Source of the DNA: Ignavibacteriota bacterium
GTDB lineage: Bacteria; Bacteroidota; Ignavibacteria; Kapaibacteriales; UBA2268
Assembly (NCBI GenBank): GCA_019637995.1
Contig: JAHBUQ010000002.1
Location: forward strand, 759,428-823,427
DNA: 64,000 bases
Direction: 5' to 3'
Part shown: positions 16,701 through 25,017 of the stretch, one piece after another
Position numbering within the stretch: the first letter of the stretch is position 1
Layout: each line of letters begins with the position of its first letter
The notes under the pieces: model-generated
The model's database searches: none
What the model was told of the DNA's origin: nothing
Seen by the model: only the letters and a program-made list of their open reading frames with translations
Program-made: the position numbers and the translations under genes

Positions 16701-16807
16701 TAGGAATTGCTTGGCTTGTTTTCATATTCCGGTTTTTATCACGTAGTGATTAAATCTCTGTAACATAACAATATCATAAAACGAAACTACCTCGTAGAGG
16801 TTGAATA
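16701..16807. repeat. 107-bp dispersed repeat, copy 2
   Basis: Same element as 13,210 and 17,905. After it, text shared with copy 3 continues (AACAACTGGCTTCAGCCCTTTGCGAC). It lies in the 525-base gap 16,613-17,137 between the dead and the intact PIN modules. I see no gene in that gap. Confidence 0.75.
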
Positions 16808-17137
16808 CCAATTTCATATAATCCCCTTTTGATATAACCCCTGAAAGCAACAACTGGCTTCAGCCCTTTGCGACAAAAGACAGGGGCGAATTGACCCTAC
16901 GGTATATAAACCTGAAACCCAGACCCCAAAATTCTTTATTCCTATACCCAGACCCAATACCCATACTATTAATGTTACTCAATTACGTTGCATAATTTTG
17001 TTCTAAGACTGAATAAATTTATAACCGACAACGGATTAACAGAATACTGTATTTTTACTTTGAAATTCATTACAATTTTACGATAATAGTATCGTTTAAT
17101 TTAAAGTATTTTAATTCATATTCTTGATTAAATAATT

Positions 17138-17368
17138 ATGGTAAATTCATCTAAATTAACAAATCTTCAACTTGATTTATTAAAAATTTTCAGTATTGGA
17201 ATTAGCGATTCACAAATTATTGAAATAAGGGATTTGCTTAGTAATTATTTTGCTGAAAATGCCACTAAAGAGATGGATGCCCTCTGGGAAAAGAATAATT
17301 GGTCACAGGAAACAATGGACGAATGGGCAAATACACATTTAAGAATTAATAATGCAATTACTTCATGA
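17138..17368 (+). CDS. Antitoxin of PIN toxin module
   Basis: 76 residues beginning MVNSSKLTNLQLDLLKIFS with the tail WSQETMDEWANTHL. It is paralogous to the protein at 15,987. The final codons overlap the toxin start (ATGA at 17,365-17,368), so toxin translation is coupled. No recognised DNA-binding fold is obvious. The family usually accompanies the putative-toxin PIN group (COG1569-like). By analogy it binds and neutralises the toxin. Confidence 0.72.
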   Translation: MVNSSKLTNLQLDLLKIFSIGISDSQIIEIRDLLSNYFAENATKEMDALWEKNNWSQETMDEWANTHLRINNAITS

Positions 17369-17772
17369 AAATTGTATTGGATTCAAATGTTCTGTTGGTT
17401 TCAGTTCCATCAAAATCAAAATATCGTATAATATTTGATAAATTTTTAAGCCGTCATTTTGAATTGATTATCAGCAATGATATCCTCACTGAATATATAG
17501 AGTTACTCTCAATCAAAGCAAATAGTAATGTATCGGCAAATATTGCAGAAACGCTGCTGTTTTCAAAAAATGTAACAATGCAACAAATTTATTACAATTT
17601 TAATTTAATCGAAATTGATAAGGATGACAACAAATTCGTTGATTGTGCTATTGCCGGAGGAGCTGATTATATTGTAACAAATGATAAACATTTTAATATT
17701 TTGAAACAGATTGATTTTCCAAAAGTAAGTGTAATTTCGATAGATGAGTTTATTGAGTTACTAAAAAATTGA
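17365..17772 (+). CDS. PIN-domain endoribonuclease toxin
   Basis: 135 residues with a PIN fold: MKIVLDSNVLLVSVPSKSKY carries the first acidic residue (Asp6), ISNDILTEYIELL the second (Glu), and DKDDNKFVDCAIAGGADYIV plus TNDKHF the last acidic cluster. PIN toxins cleave RNA with Mg ions. It is intact, unlike its neighbour at 16,205. It is expressed with the overlapping antitoxin. Confidence 0.85.
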   Translation: MKIVLDSNVLLVSVPSKSKYRIIFDKFLSRHFELIISNDILTEYIELLSIKANSNVSANIAETLLFSKNVTMQQIYYNFNLIEIDKDDNKFVDCAIAGGADYIVTNDKHFNILKQIDFPKVSVISIDEFIELLKN

Positions 17773-17904
17773 TTATTTACCTCAATATCTGATTTAACTA
17801 CACAGATGTATGTACCTGGTGAAAAAGTAATTTGATAGTCAGGGTTCAGGGTTCAGTAGTCTGGGTACGCGGTAGTTGGGGTACAGCGTTCAGTTGTCAG
17901 GGTA

Positions 17905-18011
17905 TAGGAATTGCTTGGCTTGTTTTCACATTCCGGTTTTTATCACGTAGTGATTAAATCTCTGTAACATAACAAAATCATAAAACGAAACTACCTCGTA
18001 GAGGTTGAATA
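17905..18011. repeat. 107-bp dispersed repeat, copy 3
   Basis: Third copy of the element at 13,210. Upstream text (GGTACAGCGTTCAGTTGTCAGGG) is shared with copy 1, and downstream text is shared partly with copy 1 (AATGAATCAGAAAAGAA...CGCGATTCAGAATAAT) and partly with copy 2. The gap 17,773-18,236 holds no gene that I can see. Confidence 0.75.
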
Positions 18012-18236
18012 CCAACTTAATATAATCCCCTTGTGATATAACCCGTGAAAGAAACAACTGGCTTCAGCCCTTTGCGACAAAAGAAATGGTATATAAGCCA
18101 TTCGTGATAAATATTCAGATGAATCAGAAAAGAACTCCGCGAAATCCGCGATTCAGAATAATTTACTCACTGCATAATAAAATCAACACTTCCAAAAACT
18201 ACTCCGATGGACTTAATATTTTTCAACCACCATAGT

Positions 18237-18554
18237 TTAAACAATCCGGTAGCTATGCTTCATTATTTCTTTAACAAATAAATCACTTGTATTGAAATCT
18301 TCAGGTCTGAAAGGTAGGGGCGAAATATCGGTGTCTATTGCAAATATAGCATCTGTCATTTTTTCAAGGTCATAATATCTGCTACCTTCAAATTTATCGG
18401 ACACTATGGCAACATCAATGTCGCTCCACTTATTGTATGTACCTTTTGCATAAGAGCCAAAAATCAATGCCTCCTCTACCGGAATTTGTGATTTTTCTAA
18501 ATATTCCACAAATTTTCTGATTTTTTCAATTATTGCTTCAGGGATTTCAGACAC
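18237..18554 (-). CDS. Minimal nucleotidyltransferase (MNT) of a HEPN/MNT module
   Basis: 105 residues with the polymerase-beta-type active site FGSYAKGTYNKWSDIDVAIV (GSxxxG...SDID) and a C-terminal helix. In characterised HEPN/MNT pairs the MNT protein is the antitoxin and AMPylates the HEPN ribonuclease. Start is GTG at 18,554. It overlaps the end of the HEPN gene by 25 bases. It looks intact although the HEPN partner carries a stop codon. Confidence 0.85.
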   Translation of the reverse strand: MSEIPEAIIEKIRKFVEYLEKSQIPVEEALIFGSYAKGTYNKWSDIDVAIVSDKFEGSRYYDLEKMTDAIFAIDTDISPLPFRPEDFNTSDLFVKEIMKHSYRIV

Positions 18555-18919
18555 TTTATCAACTCCTGGGTTTTGAGAAGTATTTCATAAGTAAACTCAT
18601 AATTTGCAACAGCTTTAATACTGTTCTTATATTCTGGATAGCGACCTTCTATATTGAACCTGTTTAACTGGTTCATAAATCTTAAATTATCATCAGCAAC
18701 TTCAAGTTGTGAAGATTTTGCAAGTTTTACCAAGTCATGTATCTTAGGAGGATGTTCCTTGCATTGTTGAATATATAAACCCTTCAAAATTTTCTCAACA
18801 GATAAATGACAGATAAATAAGCACTATAGATAATGCTTATTTTTAAAATTCGATTCAGCAACTATAAAATCATCATCTGATAAATCGAACCAATATTGTA
18901 TTTGTTCATCTGTATTCAT
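18530..18919 (-). pseudogene. HEPN-domain toxin with an in-frame amber codon
   Basis: From the ATG at 18,919 the frame runs MNTDEQIQYWFDLSDDDF... to the stop at 18,530, about 129 residues and full HEPN length. It is interrupted by TAG at 18,824-18,826. The codon falls in KHYL-stop-CLFICHLSVEKIL, where HEPN proteins often have Trp, so TGG to TAG is the likely change. The downstream part retains CHLSVEKILKG and PPKIHDLVKLAK. A TTG at 18,787 could reinitiate a product that lacks the first helices. It is either a dead toxin or one escaping by mutation while the MNT gene persists. Confidence 0.8.
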
Positions 18920-18980
18920 ATCTGGATTTTATTATCAAAAATATTAAAGAATTACGTATTATTTAAAAATAAATTTTAAA

Positions 18981-19143
18981 TAGTGTCTGACAGAAAAGTA
19001 ATAATAAATTGTTTTGTCACATTGAGCGAAGTCGAAATGTGTTCATTATGCTTCAAAATTGATGTAATAGCACACTTCGACTACGCTCAGTGTGACATTT
19101 TGTTGTATTATTTTGAAACTGAATACTTTTCTGCCAGACACTA
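18981..19143. mobile_element. Palindromic MITE-like element with TA ends
   Basis: A 163-bp element whose ends TAGTGTCTGACAGAAAAGT and ACTTTTCTGCCAGACACTA are inverted repeats with one mismatch. Inner inverted pairs are TCACATTGAGCGAAGTCGAA and TTCGACTACGCTCAGTGTGA. The outermost TA on both sides fits a TA target duplication as made by IS630/Tc1-mariner transposases. No transposase is encoded, so it would be non-autonomous. A partly decayed copy lies at 4161-4343. The gap 18,920-19,431 holds otherwise only the relic at 19,292 and small hairpins (CATACGGCTAAAGCCGTATG). Confidence 0.7.
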
Positions 19144-19291
19144 AATAATAATCGCCACATTATTTTAATTCTAACGTTGCAATCAGTTCATTAAGTCTTT
19201 TCTTGTAATTGGCTTCGCTGGTCTTCATCTCGTAATTTGGAAATCGGAATTGAAAAAGCTACCTCTTAAGTATTGAATTTAACAGCCAATA

Positions 19292-19342
19292 TTACTCCAC
19301 CACCAAAAATTTTCCGTTTTGATAGTCTTGTCCTGACTCAAT
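19292..19342 (-). pseudogene. Relic of a T9SS sorting tail
   Basis: The minus strand encodes IESGQDYQNGKFLVVE and a stop, the end of a type A sorting domain like those at 14,595 and 20,082. The body of the gene is gone. Directly upstream lie repeat hairpins. Confidence 0.5.
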
Positions 19343-19431
19343 ATTTGCATACGGCTAAAGCCGTATGTTGCGAACTCCAGTAACAAAGGGCTTCAGCCCT
19401 TTGCAAAATGATAAAGCTGAGTACTTCCTTA

Positions 19432-19776
19432 TTATTTTATAAATCCAAGTAACAATTTTACTTTTTTCTCCACTTCTTCGAGTTTTTCATTTGAAATATG
19501 ACCCCAAAGCTCGACAAGTCTTGACTTTGCAAGAGACCTTATATCTTCGCACTTGATGAAACTGTCTTTTGTTATACCTCCATCAGGTGGCATAAGATAA
19601 ACATCAAGAGGGATACCTTTATTCTTACTTGTCAGAGGTATTGCAATCACTTTATCCGCTTTGCTGTTATTAAATTGGTTTGTGGATAATATCAGGGCAG
19701 GTCTGATTCCCGACTGCTCGTGTCCTTGTGTGGGATTAAAATTGATTAACCAGATTTGACCACGCTCAATATTCAT
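19432..19776 (-). CDS. MazF/PemK-type endoribonuclease toxin
   Basis: About 114 residues from the ATG at 19,776; an adjacent ATG at 19,779 is possible. The CcdB/MazF fold shows as IERGQIWLINFNPTQGHEQS, then GIRPALILSTN, IAIPLTSK and FIKCEDIRSLAKSRLVELWG. MazF toxins cleave mRNA at short sequences. The frame remains open upstream, but that part overlaps the antitoxin and has no family similarity. The start lies inside the last codons of the antitoxin gene. Confidence 0.88.
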   Translation of the reverse strand: MNIERGQIWLINFNPTQGHEQSGIRPALILSTNQFNNSKADKVIAIPLTSKNKGIPLDVYLMPPDGGITKDSFIKCEDIRSLAKSRLVELWGHISNEKLEEVEKKVKLLLGFIK

Positions 19777-19993
19777 CATCCAATCCATCTCCGATAGTTC
19801 CCGAAAAGTCATCATCACCTTCATCATTTACAAGCTTAGAGTATGCCAAAGTACATTCTTCCCAAAATAAATCTGTCTCGTACTTCTGCAAACTTTTCTC
19901 AAGTACTTCCTGCTGTGAAAATTTTGATTCAATAGAAAGTTGTTTCAACTTTTTATGAATCTGAGTCGGTATTTTTATTGTCGTATAACTCAT
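19766..19993 (-). CDS. Ribbon-helix-helix antitoxin (MazE-like partner)
   Basis: 75 residues. The N-terminus MSYTTIKIPTQIHKKLKQLS followed by SQQEVLEKSLQKYE has the beta strand plus two helices of RHH antitoxins. The acidic C-terminal tail (DEGDDDFSGTIGDGLDDEY) is suited to wrap the toxin. It overlaps the MazF start by about eleven bases. It likely autoregulates the operon by binding its own promoter region just upstream. Confidence 0.82.
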   Translation of the reverse strand: MSYTTIKIPTQIHKKLKQLSIESKFSQQEVLEKSLQKYETDLFWEECTLAYSKLVNDEGDDDFSGTIGDGLDDEY

Positions 19994-20081
19994 AATATAC
20001 CTGAATATGTTTAATAATAAATATAATAACGTGGATAATTATATTTATTTCATTAATCTGAAAATTAATTTATATTACCAA

Positions 20082-21392
20082 CTATTCCATAACTAAAAAT
20101 TTGGATGTGAATTCCTGATTTCCGTCCTGTATGTGTATTAAGTAAGTTCCGTTCGGAAGTTTAAGCGGGATTATTATTTCAGTATTAGAAACAGGAGAAT
20201 CAAGTTTTTTGACAACTCTACCTGAAACGTCACTGATTGTAATGTTAATTTGACCTGATATAGAATTTAATCCGGTAAGAATTAAGGTATCTTTGGTGTA
20301 ATATACTGTAACAGATTTAATAGGTGATTCGTCAACTAATGTTGTCAGCATTTTATTCAAATCAAATGCAAACAAATGCCCACCAGTCAAAACCAATGAA
20401 TTATTATAGGAGTTGAATTCAAGCAATGAATATGGAGGAAGTCCACTACTTACTTTACCGAAATAACGATATTTTGTCATATCGTTTTTTAAATCCTTTA
20501 TGACATTATACCTTTTAATTCCGTTTTCACTATTTGCAAGAGAAGTCATAACAAATAAGTCATTTGGTAAAAAACATGAGGCAGAAGGAGGATATTCTAA
20601 ATTGTGTATGTAATAATTAATTTGAAGTGAAAAGTTTTGTAAATTGTAAATATATGTACCTGAAAATGGTATATGAAACCCCACATACTTTCCATCTGGT
20701 GAGAATTTAATACTTCGCACTTCAAAGTTGCCACCAATCTTAGCAAGTTCTTTGATTGGTTTTAGTGTTACTGCGTCCCAAAGCCGAAGATGAACATTGT
20801 AGATTGTTTCTCCATTTATATCTTCACCATAAGAACGTCCGCCTGTAGCAAAGTATCTGCCGTCATTTGAAATTGATACTTTTTGAAACACTTCAGTTGG
20901 AAAACCTGCACCAAAATTTTGAAAACTTTCATCTTCAATATTATATATTGATAATGAAGCGTTTGGATGTCCTCGGTCAAATGTTGTGATTAACAATCTC
21001 TTACTATCAGGGAAGAAATCAAGATTATCACCAATATTTTTAAGTTTCCTGTAAACTTCACCTGTTTCGTAATCCGAAATAAAAATTAGAACACTATCAC
21101 CTCCTCCTGCATAAATAGCAGCAAAGTATTTCCCATCTGAAGATTGTGAAACACTCAGAATTGTTGTAAACCCATAATGTACAGGAAAAGCACGTATCTG
21201 TTGTCCTGTATTTCCATCAATTTCAAAAAACTCACAATTCCTATTGGCAATAATATTACCATTCGGATGGATTACAAAACCTGAATAACCGAGTGGGTCT
21301 GTCGTCTGCCAAAGCAGATTAGGGTCTTCCTGTGCAGAAAGAGAGTGAGTGCCGATTAACAGCACAGCGATTAAAAATAAATACCGTTTCAT
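20082..21392 (-). CDS. Secreted beta-propeller protein with intact T9SS sorting domain
   Basis: 436 residues. The signal peptide is MKRYLFLIAVLLIGTHSLSAQ. Blade repeats read ISNDGRYFATGG, FSPDGKYVGFHI and similar (WD40/YVTN-like). The C-terminal domain runs ITISDVSGRVVKKLDS, PLKLPNGTYLIHIQDG and FTSKFLVME, a standard type A sorting signal recognised by the T9SS. It is paralogous to 14,595 and to the relics at 12,976, 13,545 and 19,292. The biological role is unknown; probably a cell-surface or released protein. Confidence 0.85.
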   Translation of the reverse strand: MKRYLFLIAVLLIGTHSLSAQEDPNLLWQTTDPLGYSGFVIHPNGNIIANRNCEFFEIDGNTGQQIRAFPVHYGFTTILSVSQSSDGKYFAAIYAGGGDSVLIFISDYETGEVYRKLKNIGDNLDFFPDSKRLLITTFDRGHPNASLSIYNIEDESFQNFGAGFPTEVFQKVSISNDGRYFATGGRSYGEDINGETIYNVHLRLWDAVTLKPIKELAKIGGNFEVRSIKFSPDGKYVGFHIPFSGTYIYNLQNFSLQINYYIHNLEYPPSASCFLPNDLFVMTSLANSENGIKRYNVIKDLKNDMTKYRYFGKVSSGLPPYSLLEFNSYNNSLVLTGGHLFAFDLNKMLTTLVDESPIKSVTVYYTKDTLILTGLNSISGQINITISDVSGRVVKKLDSPVSNTEIIIPLKLPNGTYLIHIQDGNQEFTSKFLVME

Positions 21393-21427
21393 AAGGTAAT
21401 CTCCAATAATTAATACTAAAAGTATTA

Positions 21428-22408
21428 TTAAAACTGTTGTAGCATCGTTGTAATAATATTTGTAATCAGTTTTCTTTCAATTGGTTTACTATTGGCGATT
21501 AGTAGTGTCAATGCAGCAAGAAGATTATTATCAAGATTAACTTTGCTTAATCGCTCATTTTTACTAAGAAAATACAAAAATATTGAAGCAGCAATCCTCT
21601 TATTTCCGTCCACAAATGAGTGATTTTTAACTATAAAATACAATAAGTTTACTGCTTTTTCAAGTATAGAAGGGTACAAATCGTTACCATTGAAAGTCTG
21701 ATAAATTGCAGAAATTGAACTTTTCATTGATTCATCTTTTTCTAATCCAAAAAGTTGAGTATCAAAATTTACTTTTCGCATTTCTTCGATGATTTTGATA
21801 ACTTCTTCATATTCTATTTTATAACATGTTTCATTCTCGTGTGCAAAATTATTCAATTTCTGATTATCGTAACTATCAAGAATAAATAAAGCAGATGAAT
21901 ATTTATCAAGAATTCTCATAAAATCGGTCTTGATTTCATCATCAATCATATCAGACAAATTATTTTCACTTATGAATTTGATAACTTGTTTTAATTCAAC
22001 AAGCATTGAACGTTCTTTCCTGATGGAATTTTCGTTGATAGCAAATCCTTTAATTAAATAGTTCTTTAAAACATTATTTGCCCAAATTCTGAATTGTGTA
22101 CCCTCTTTGGAATTGACCCGATAACCAACTGAAATAATCACATCAAGATTATAAAACTCTATTATTCTTTCAATTTTTCTTGAACCCTCAGTTTGAACTG
22201 TTGCAAATTTTGCAACAGTTGAGTTCATATCAAGCTCCCCGGTCTTAAATATATTTCGAATATGCCTTGATATAGAGGATTTATCTCGTCCAAACAGTGC
22301 CGAAATTTGATTTAATGAAAGCCATAGTGTATCATCAAGCAACTTTACTTCCACTTGTAATTTACTTTCGCTATTTTGATAAATAACAATTTCACCTTTA
22401 GTGTTCAA
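21428..22408 (-). CDS. RhuM-Fic fusion protein
   Basis: About 326 residues. The N-terminal half is RhuM-like (EIVIYQNSESKLQVEVKL, DDTLWLSLNQISALFGRDKS, EFYNLDVIISVGYR). The C-terminal half is a Fic/Doc domain with the motif HSFVDGNKRIAASIF, matching HxFxxGNxR. Fic enzymes transfer AMP or phosphate to protein targets. A TTG at 22,408 is preferred because GAGG lies about five bases before it; a longer TTG start at 22,459 has no such site. The gene sits behind a leader (22,485) that elsewhere precedes a T9SS gene. Confidence 0.83.
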   Translation of the reverse strand: MNTKGEIVIYQNSESKLQVEVKLLDDTLWLSLNQISALFGRDKSSISRHIRNIFKTGELDMNSTVAKFATVQTEGSRKIERIIEFYNLDVIISVGYRVNSKEGTQFRIWANNVLKNYLIKGFAINENSIRKERSMLVELKQVIKFISENNLSDMIDDEIKTDFMRILDKYSSALFILDSYDNQKLNNFAHENETCYKIEYEEVIKIIEEMRKVNFDTQLFGLEKDESMKSSISAIYQTFNGNDLYPSILEKAVNLLYFIVKNHSFVDGNKRIAASIFLYFLSKNERLSKVNLDNNLLAALTLLIANSKPIERKLITNIITTMLQQF

Positions 22409-22484
22409 ATTTACCTCAAATATTATTTGCAGAAATATAAAACCAAATAAATTTGTCAAAAATTCTTATAAAATTTTACATTTC

Positions 22485-22560
22485 AAAAATACTTTTTCAA
22501 AAATAACATTCTTTTCAATAATAGTAACACATGAAAATGAAAAAAATCTCAAAATATTTT
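22485..22560. repeat. 76-bp leader repeat, second copy
   Basis: Nearly identical to 15,853-15,928. Here it stands upstream of RhuM-Fic instead of a T9SS gene, as if recombination had joined the leader of one gene to another. The remaining sequence up to 22,733 is AT-rich and has no gene. Confidence 0.7.
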
Positions 22561-22733
22561 TTTGTCTTGTTCTGAAATACACTTTTCTGAAACCCTCAAT
22601 ATTATTTCAATAAATTTTGACAAATTATTTGTAATGTTTATTTAAAAATAATTTAAAATAAATTCATTTCTATTAAACCTTAATAATATTACTTTCGCAT
22701 TGTGATTTATTTACAGATTAAAAAGGAATTGCA

Positions 22734-23606
22734 ATGTATTTAGAAATATTCAGAGCAGGTAATCATACTGACTCAAATGGAATTACCGGCGAATATACAT
22801 CTCAAAATTTGGATATAATTGTCCAAAATTATCAAACCCGAATTAGCGAAAATCCGAATTCAGAAGCACCTGTTGTTATAGGTCATCCTGAAAATGCGGA
22901 CGAAGCCAAAGGTTGGGTTAAACGTCTATTCAGGCGCGGAAACACTCTTCTTGCTGACATTTCAATAACAGATGAAGAATTTCAGAAATCTTTGGAATCA
23001 GAAAAATTCAGGAATGTATCGATTGCTCTTGATTCTGCATTGAATTTTCTGCATTTAGGATTTTTGGGTGCTGCTCAGCCGGCAGTTGAAGGACTTAATC
23101 CAATGAAATACTCAGCTGTAAGCAATTTCAGTAAATTAGATGATTCAGCTTGGTTATCAGGTAATATCAAAGCTGATAACGAAATTCTGAATTCCCTCAA
23201 AGAGCAAAATGATACACTAAGAAAGAAGGTTGATGATTATGAAAACAAGCTTAGAGAAATTGAGAATAACTTTCTTATTGATTCAACATTCAGCAAGGTA
23301 GGATTATCTAAAATAGCAGGTGAATATAGAAAACCTCTTTTGCATTTGCTAGAAATTTTGCAGAAGAGTGTTCGCAACTCAGGGGTTGAAAATATAAATA
23401 CTCCGGATTCAGAGGAATTTATTAATGAATTTGCACAAATCACCAAATCACTGATTTATAGTCAATTACTCACGAAATCAGAAAATTTTCAGTTAACGGA
23501 ACAGAGATTGATACCTGAACGAAATTCAATACATATCAAAGCATTAGGCATACTCAGAGAAAACCCCGAACTAAGCTACGAAGACGCATTGCTATTAGCT
23601 TATTAG
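22734..23606 (+). CDS. Mu I-like prohead protease / scaffold
   Basis: 290 residues. The first 130 match the Mu-like I protein group: FRAGNHTDSNGITGEYTSQN, VVIGHPENADEAKGWV, FRNVSIALDS and FLGAAQPAVEGL. The GHP region holds the conserved His, and the NVSIAL strand may carry a catalytic Ser. Residues 150-185 form a charged coiled coil and the rest a helical region that could serve as scaffold. It would process and shape the prohead. AAGGA stands seven bases before the ATG. It is the first gene of the cassette. Confidence 0.78.
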   Translation: MYLEIFRAGNHTDSNGITGEYTSQNLDIIVQNYQTRISENPNSEAPVVIGHPENADEAKGWVKRLFRRGNTLLADISITDEEFQKSLESEKFRNVSIALDSALNFLHLGFLGAAQPAVEGLNPMKYSAVSNFSKLDDSAWLSGNIKADNEILNSLKEQNDTLRKKVDDYENKLREIENNFLIDSTFSKVGLSKIAGEYRKPLLHLLEILQKSVRNSGVENINTPDSEEFINEFAQITKSLIYSQLLTKSENFQLTEQRLIPERNSIHIKALGILRENPELSYEDALLLAY

Positions 23607-23643
23607 TACTATTTATTTAATAATTTAAAATTTAAGGAAAATT

Positions 23644-24603
23644 ATGGCAACATCAAGAATTGATGATTTGCGATTGGTTGACCCAGTCCTGACCACTATC
23701 GCTCAGGGTTATGAAAATCCTGCATTCATAGCGGAAATATTATTTCCAACTGTAACAGTATCCAAACTTAAAGGTAAAATTCCTTCCTTCGGGAAAGATG
23801 CTTTTGTGGTACGTTCGACTGACAGAGCTGTAAGAGCAAGCTCAAACAGAATCCAGCCTGCAGATTTTGAGCTTGTTACATTTGAAACCCGAGAGCGTGA
23901 TATCGAAACAGCAATTGATTACCTCGAAGAAGAAGAATCACCTGATTATTTCAGATATGAGCAGAGAATAGCCAAAAATCTTGGTGATATTCTCAAGCTC
24001 GGTAAAGAAAAAGATGCAGCTGATTTGGCTCAGAATACATCGAATTACTCATTAGGAATGGTCGAGGAATTAGCTGAAGCAGACGCATTTAATAATTACG
24101 ACTCTTCTGTAAATCCGCTTGATGTAATTAATGATGCAATGAATTCTGTACGCAATAAAATAGCACGTTATCCAAATACGATTGTAATGGGCATCAGTGT
24201 TTATAATGCGCTACTTGCTCACCCAAATATATCTTCGCTTGTACAGTATTCCGGGCTGGCTAAAGTGACGGATGAAATACTTACCAAGCTACTGAATATT
24301 GATACTATTCATGTTGGGATGAGTGTACATACTGAAGATGGCAATACTTTCAGTGACATTTGGGGCGGTAATGTCATTCTGGCTTATGTGGATAAATCAC
24401 CAAAAGGTAAGCGGAATGAATTTAATCCAAGCTGGGGCTACACATTTCAAAGAGAAGGTATGCCGGAAATTGATACTTATTACGAAAATGGTGGCAAAAT
24501 CAAAGTAATCAGAAATACTGACAATTATGGTATAGCCATTACTGGAAGCGATGCTGCATTTCTGATTAAAGGTGCATTTCAAACTATAACTGAAGGAGAA
24601 TAA
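23644..24603 (+). CDS. Major capsid protein
   Basis: 319 residues. The start is RIDDLRLVDPVLTTIAQGY and FIAEILFPTVTV, with an acidic helix ERDIETAIDYLEEEES. The region YPNTIVMGISVYNALLAHPN and the late WGGNVILAYVDKSPKGK are typical of Mu-like and related HK97-fold capsid proteins. It sits between the protease and the cement protein as in tailed phages. AAGGAAAATT precedes the ATG. Confidence 0.85.
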   Translation: MATSRIDDLRLVDPVLTTIAQGYENPAFIAEILFPTVTVSKLKGKIPSFGKDAFVVRSTDRAVRASSNRIQPADFELVTFETRERDIETAIDYLEEEESPDYFRYEQRIAKNLGDILKLGKEKDAADLAQNTSNYSLGMVEELAEADAFNNYDSSVNPLDVINDAMNSVRNKIARYPNTIVMGISVYNALLAHPNISSLVQYSGLAKVTDEILTKLLNIDTIHVGMSVHTEDGNTFSDIWGGNVILAYVDKSPKGKRNEFNPSWGYTFQREGMPEIDTYYENGGKIKVIRNTDNYGIAITGSDAAFLIKGAFQTITEGE

Positions 24604-24605
24604 TT

Positions 24606-24953
24606 ATGTCTGCAAATAATAAAACCTACCATCCTCTTAATTATATTACTATTGAAGCTGATGAAGATTTACTTCCTAACCGTTTTGTTGATTTTAACGG
24701 TGGAGTATGTGCTTCCGAAAGCAAATCTCTGGGTGTAACAGATTCCAAATGGCTTTCCGGTGAGCAGGCGTCTATTATAACCATCGGCATTGCTGTAGTT
24801 GAATCGTCTGTAGCGATTGATGCAGGGGATTTGTTGACATCGGATACAGACGGTAAAGCAAAGAAAGCCACAGGAATTATGCAGGTAAACGGCAGGTCCC
24901 TTGATACAATTACGGGGGCAGGGTTTGTAAGGGTAATATTAATTCATTCCTAA
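24606..24953 (+). CDS. Capsid cement/decoration protein (DUF2190-like)
   Basis: 115 residues, rich in beta structure, with the family pattern GIAVVESSVAIDAGDLLTSD and TDGKAKKATG, and a terminal RVILIHS strand. DUF2190-type proteins trimerise on the outside of phage capsids and stabilise them. It starts two bases after the capsid stop, with GGAG in the last capsid codons. Confidence 0.78.
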   Translation: MSANNKTYHPLNYITIEADEDLLPNRFVDFNGGVCASESKSLGVTDSKWLSGEQASIITIGIAVVESSVAIDAGDLLTSDTDGKAKKATGIMQVNGRSLDTITGAGFVRVILIHS

Positions 24954-25017
24954 ATTTTTTAAACATATCCGGTTGGTTAATATTTCCAGCCGGATTCAAT
25001 TTTTCTTTGGAGTAAGT

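Noticed and set aside
13100..18160. CRISPR array from the repeated segments
   Set aside because: Only three copies, each 107 bp and far apart with genes between, no regular spacers and no cas genes.
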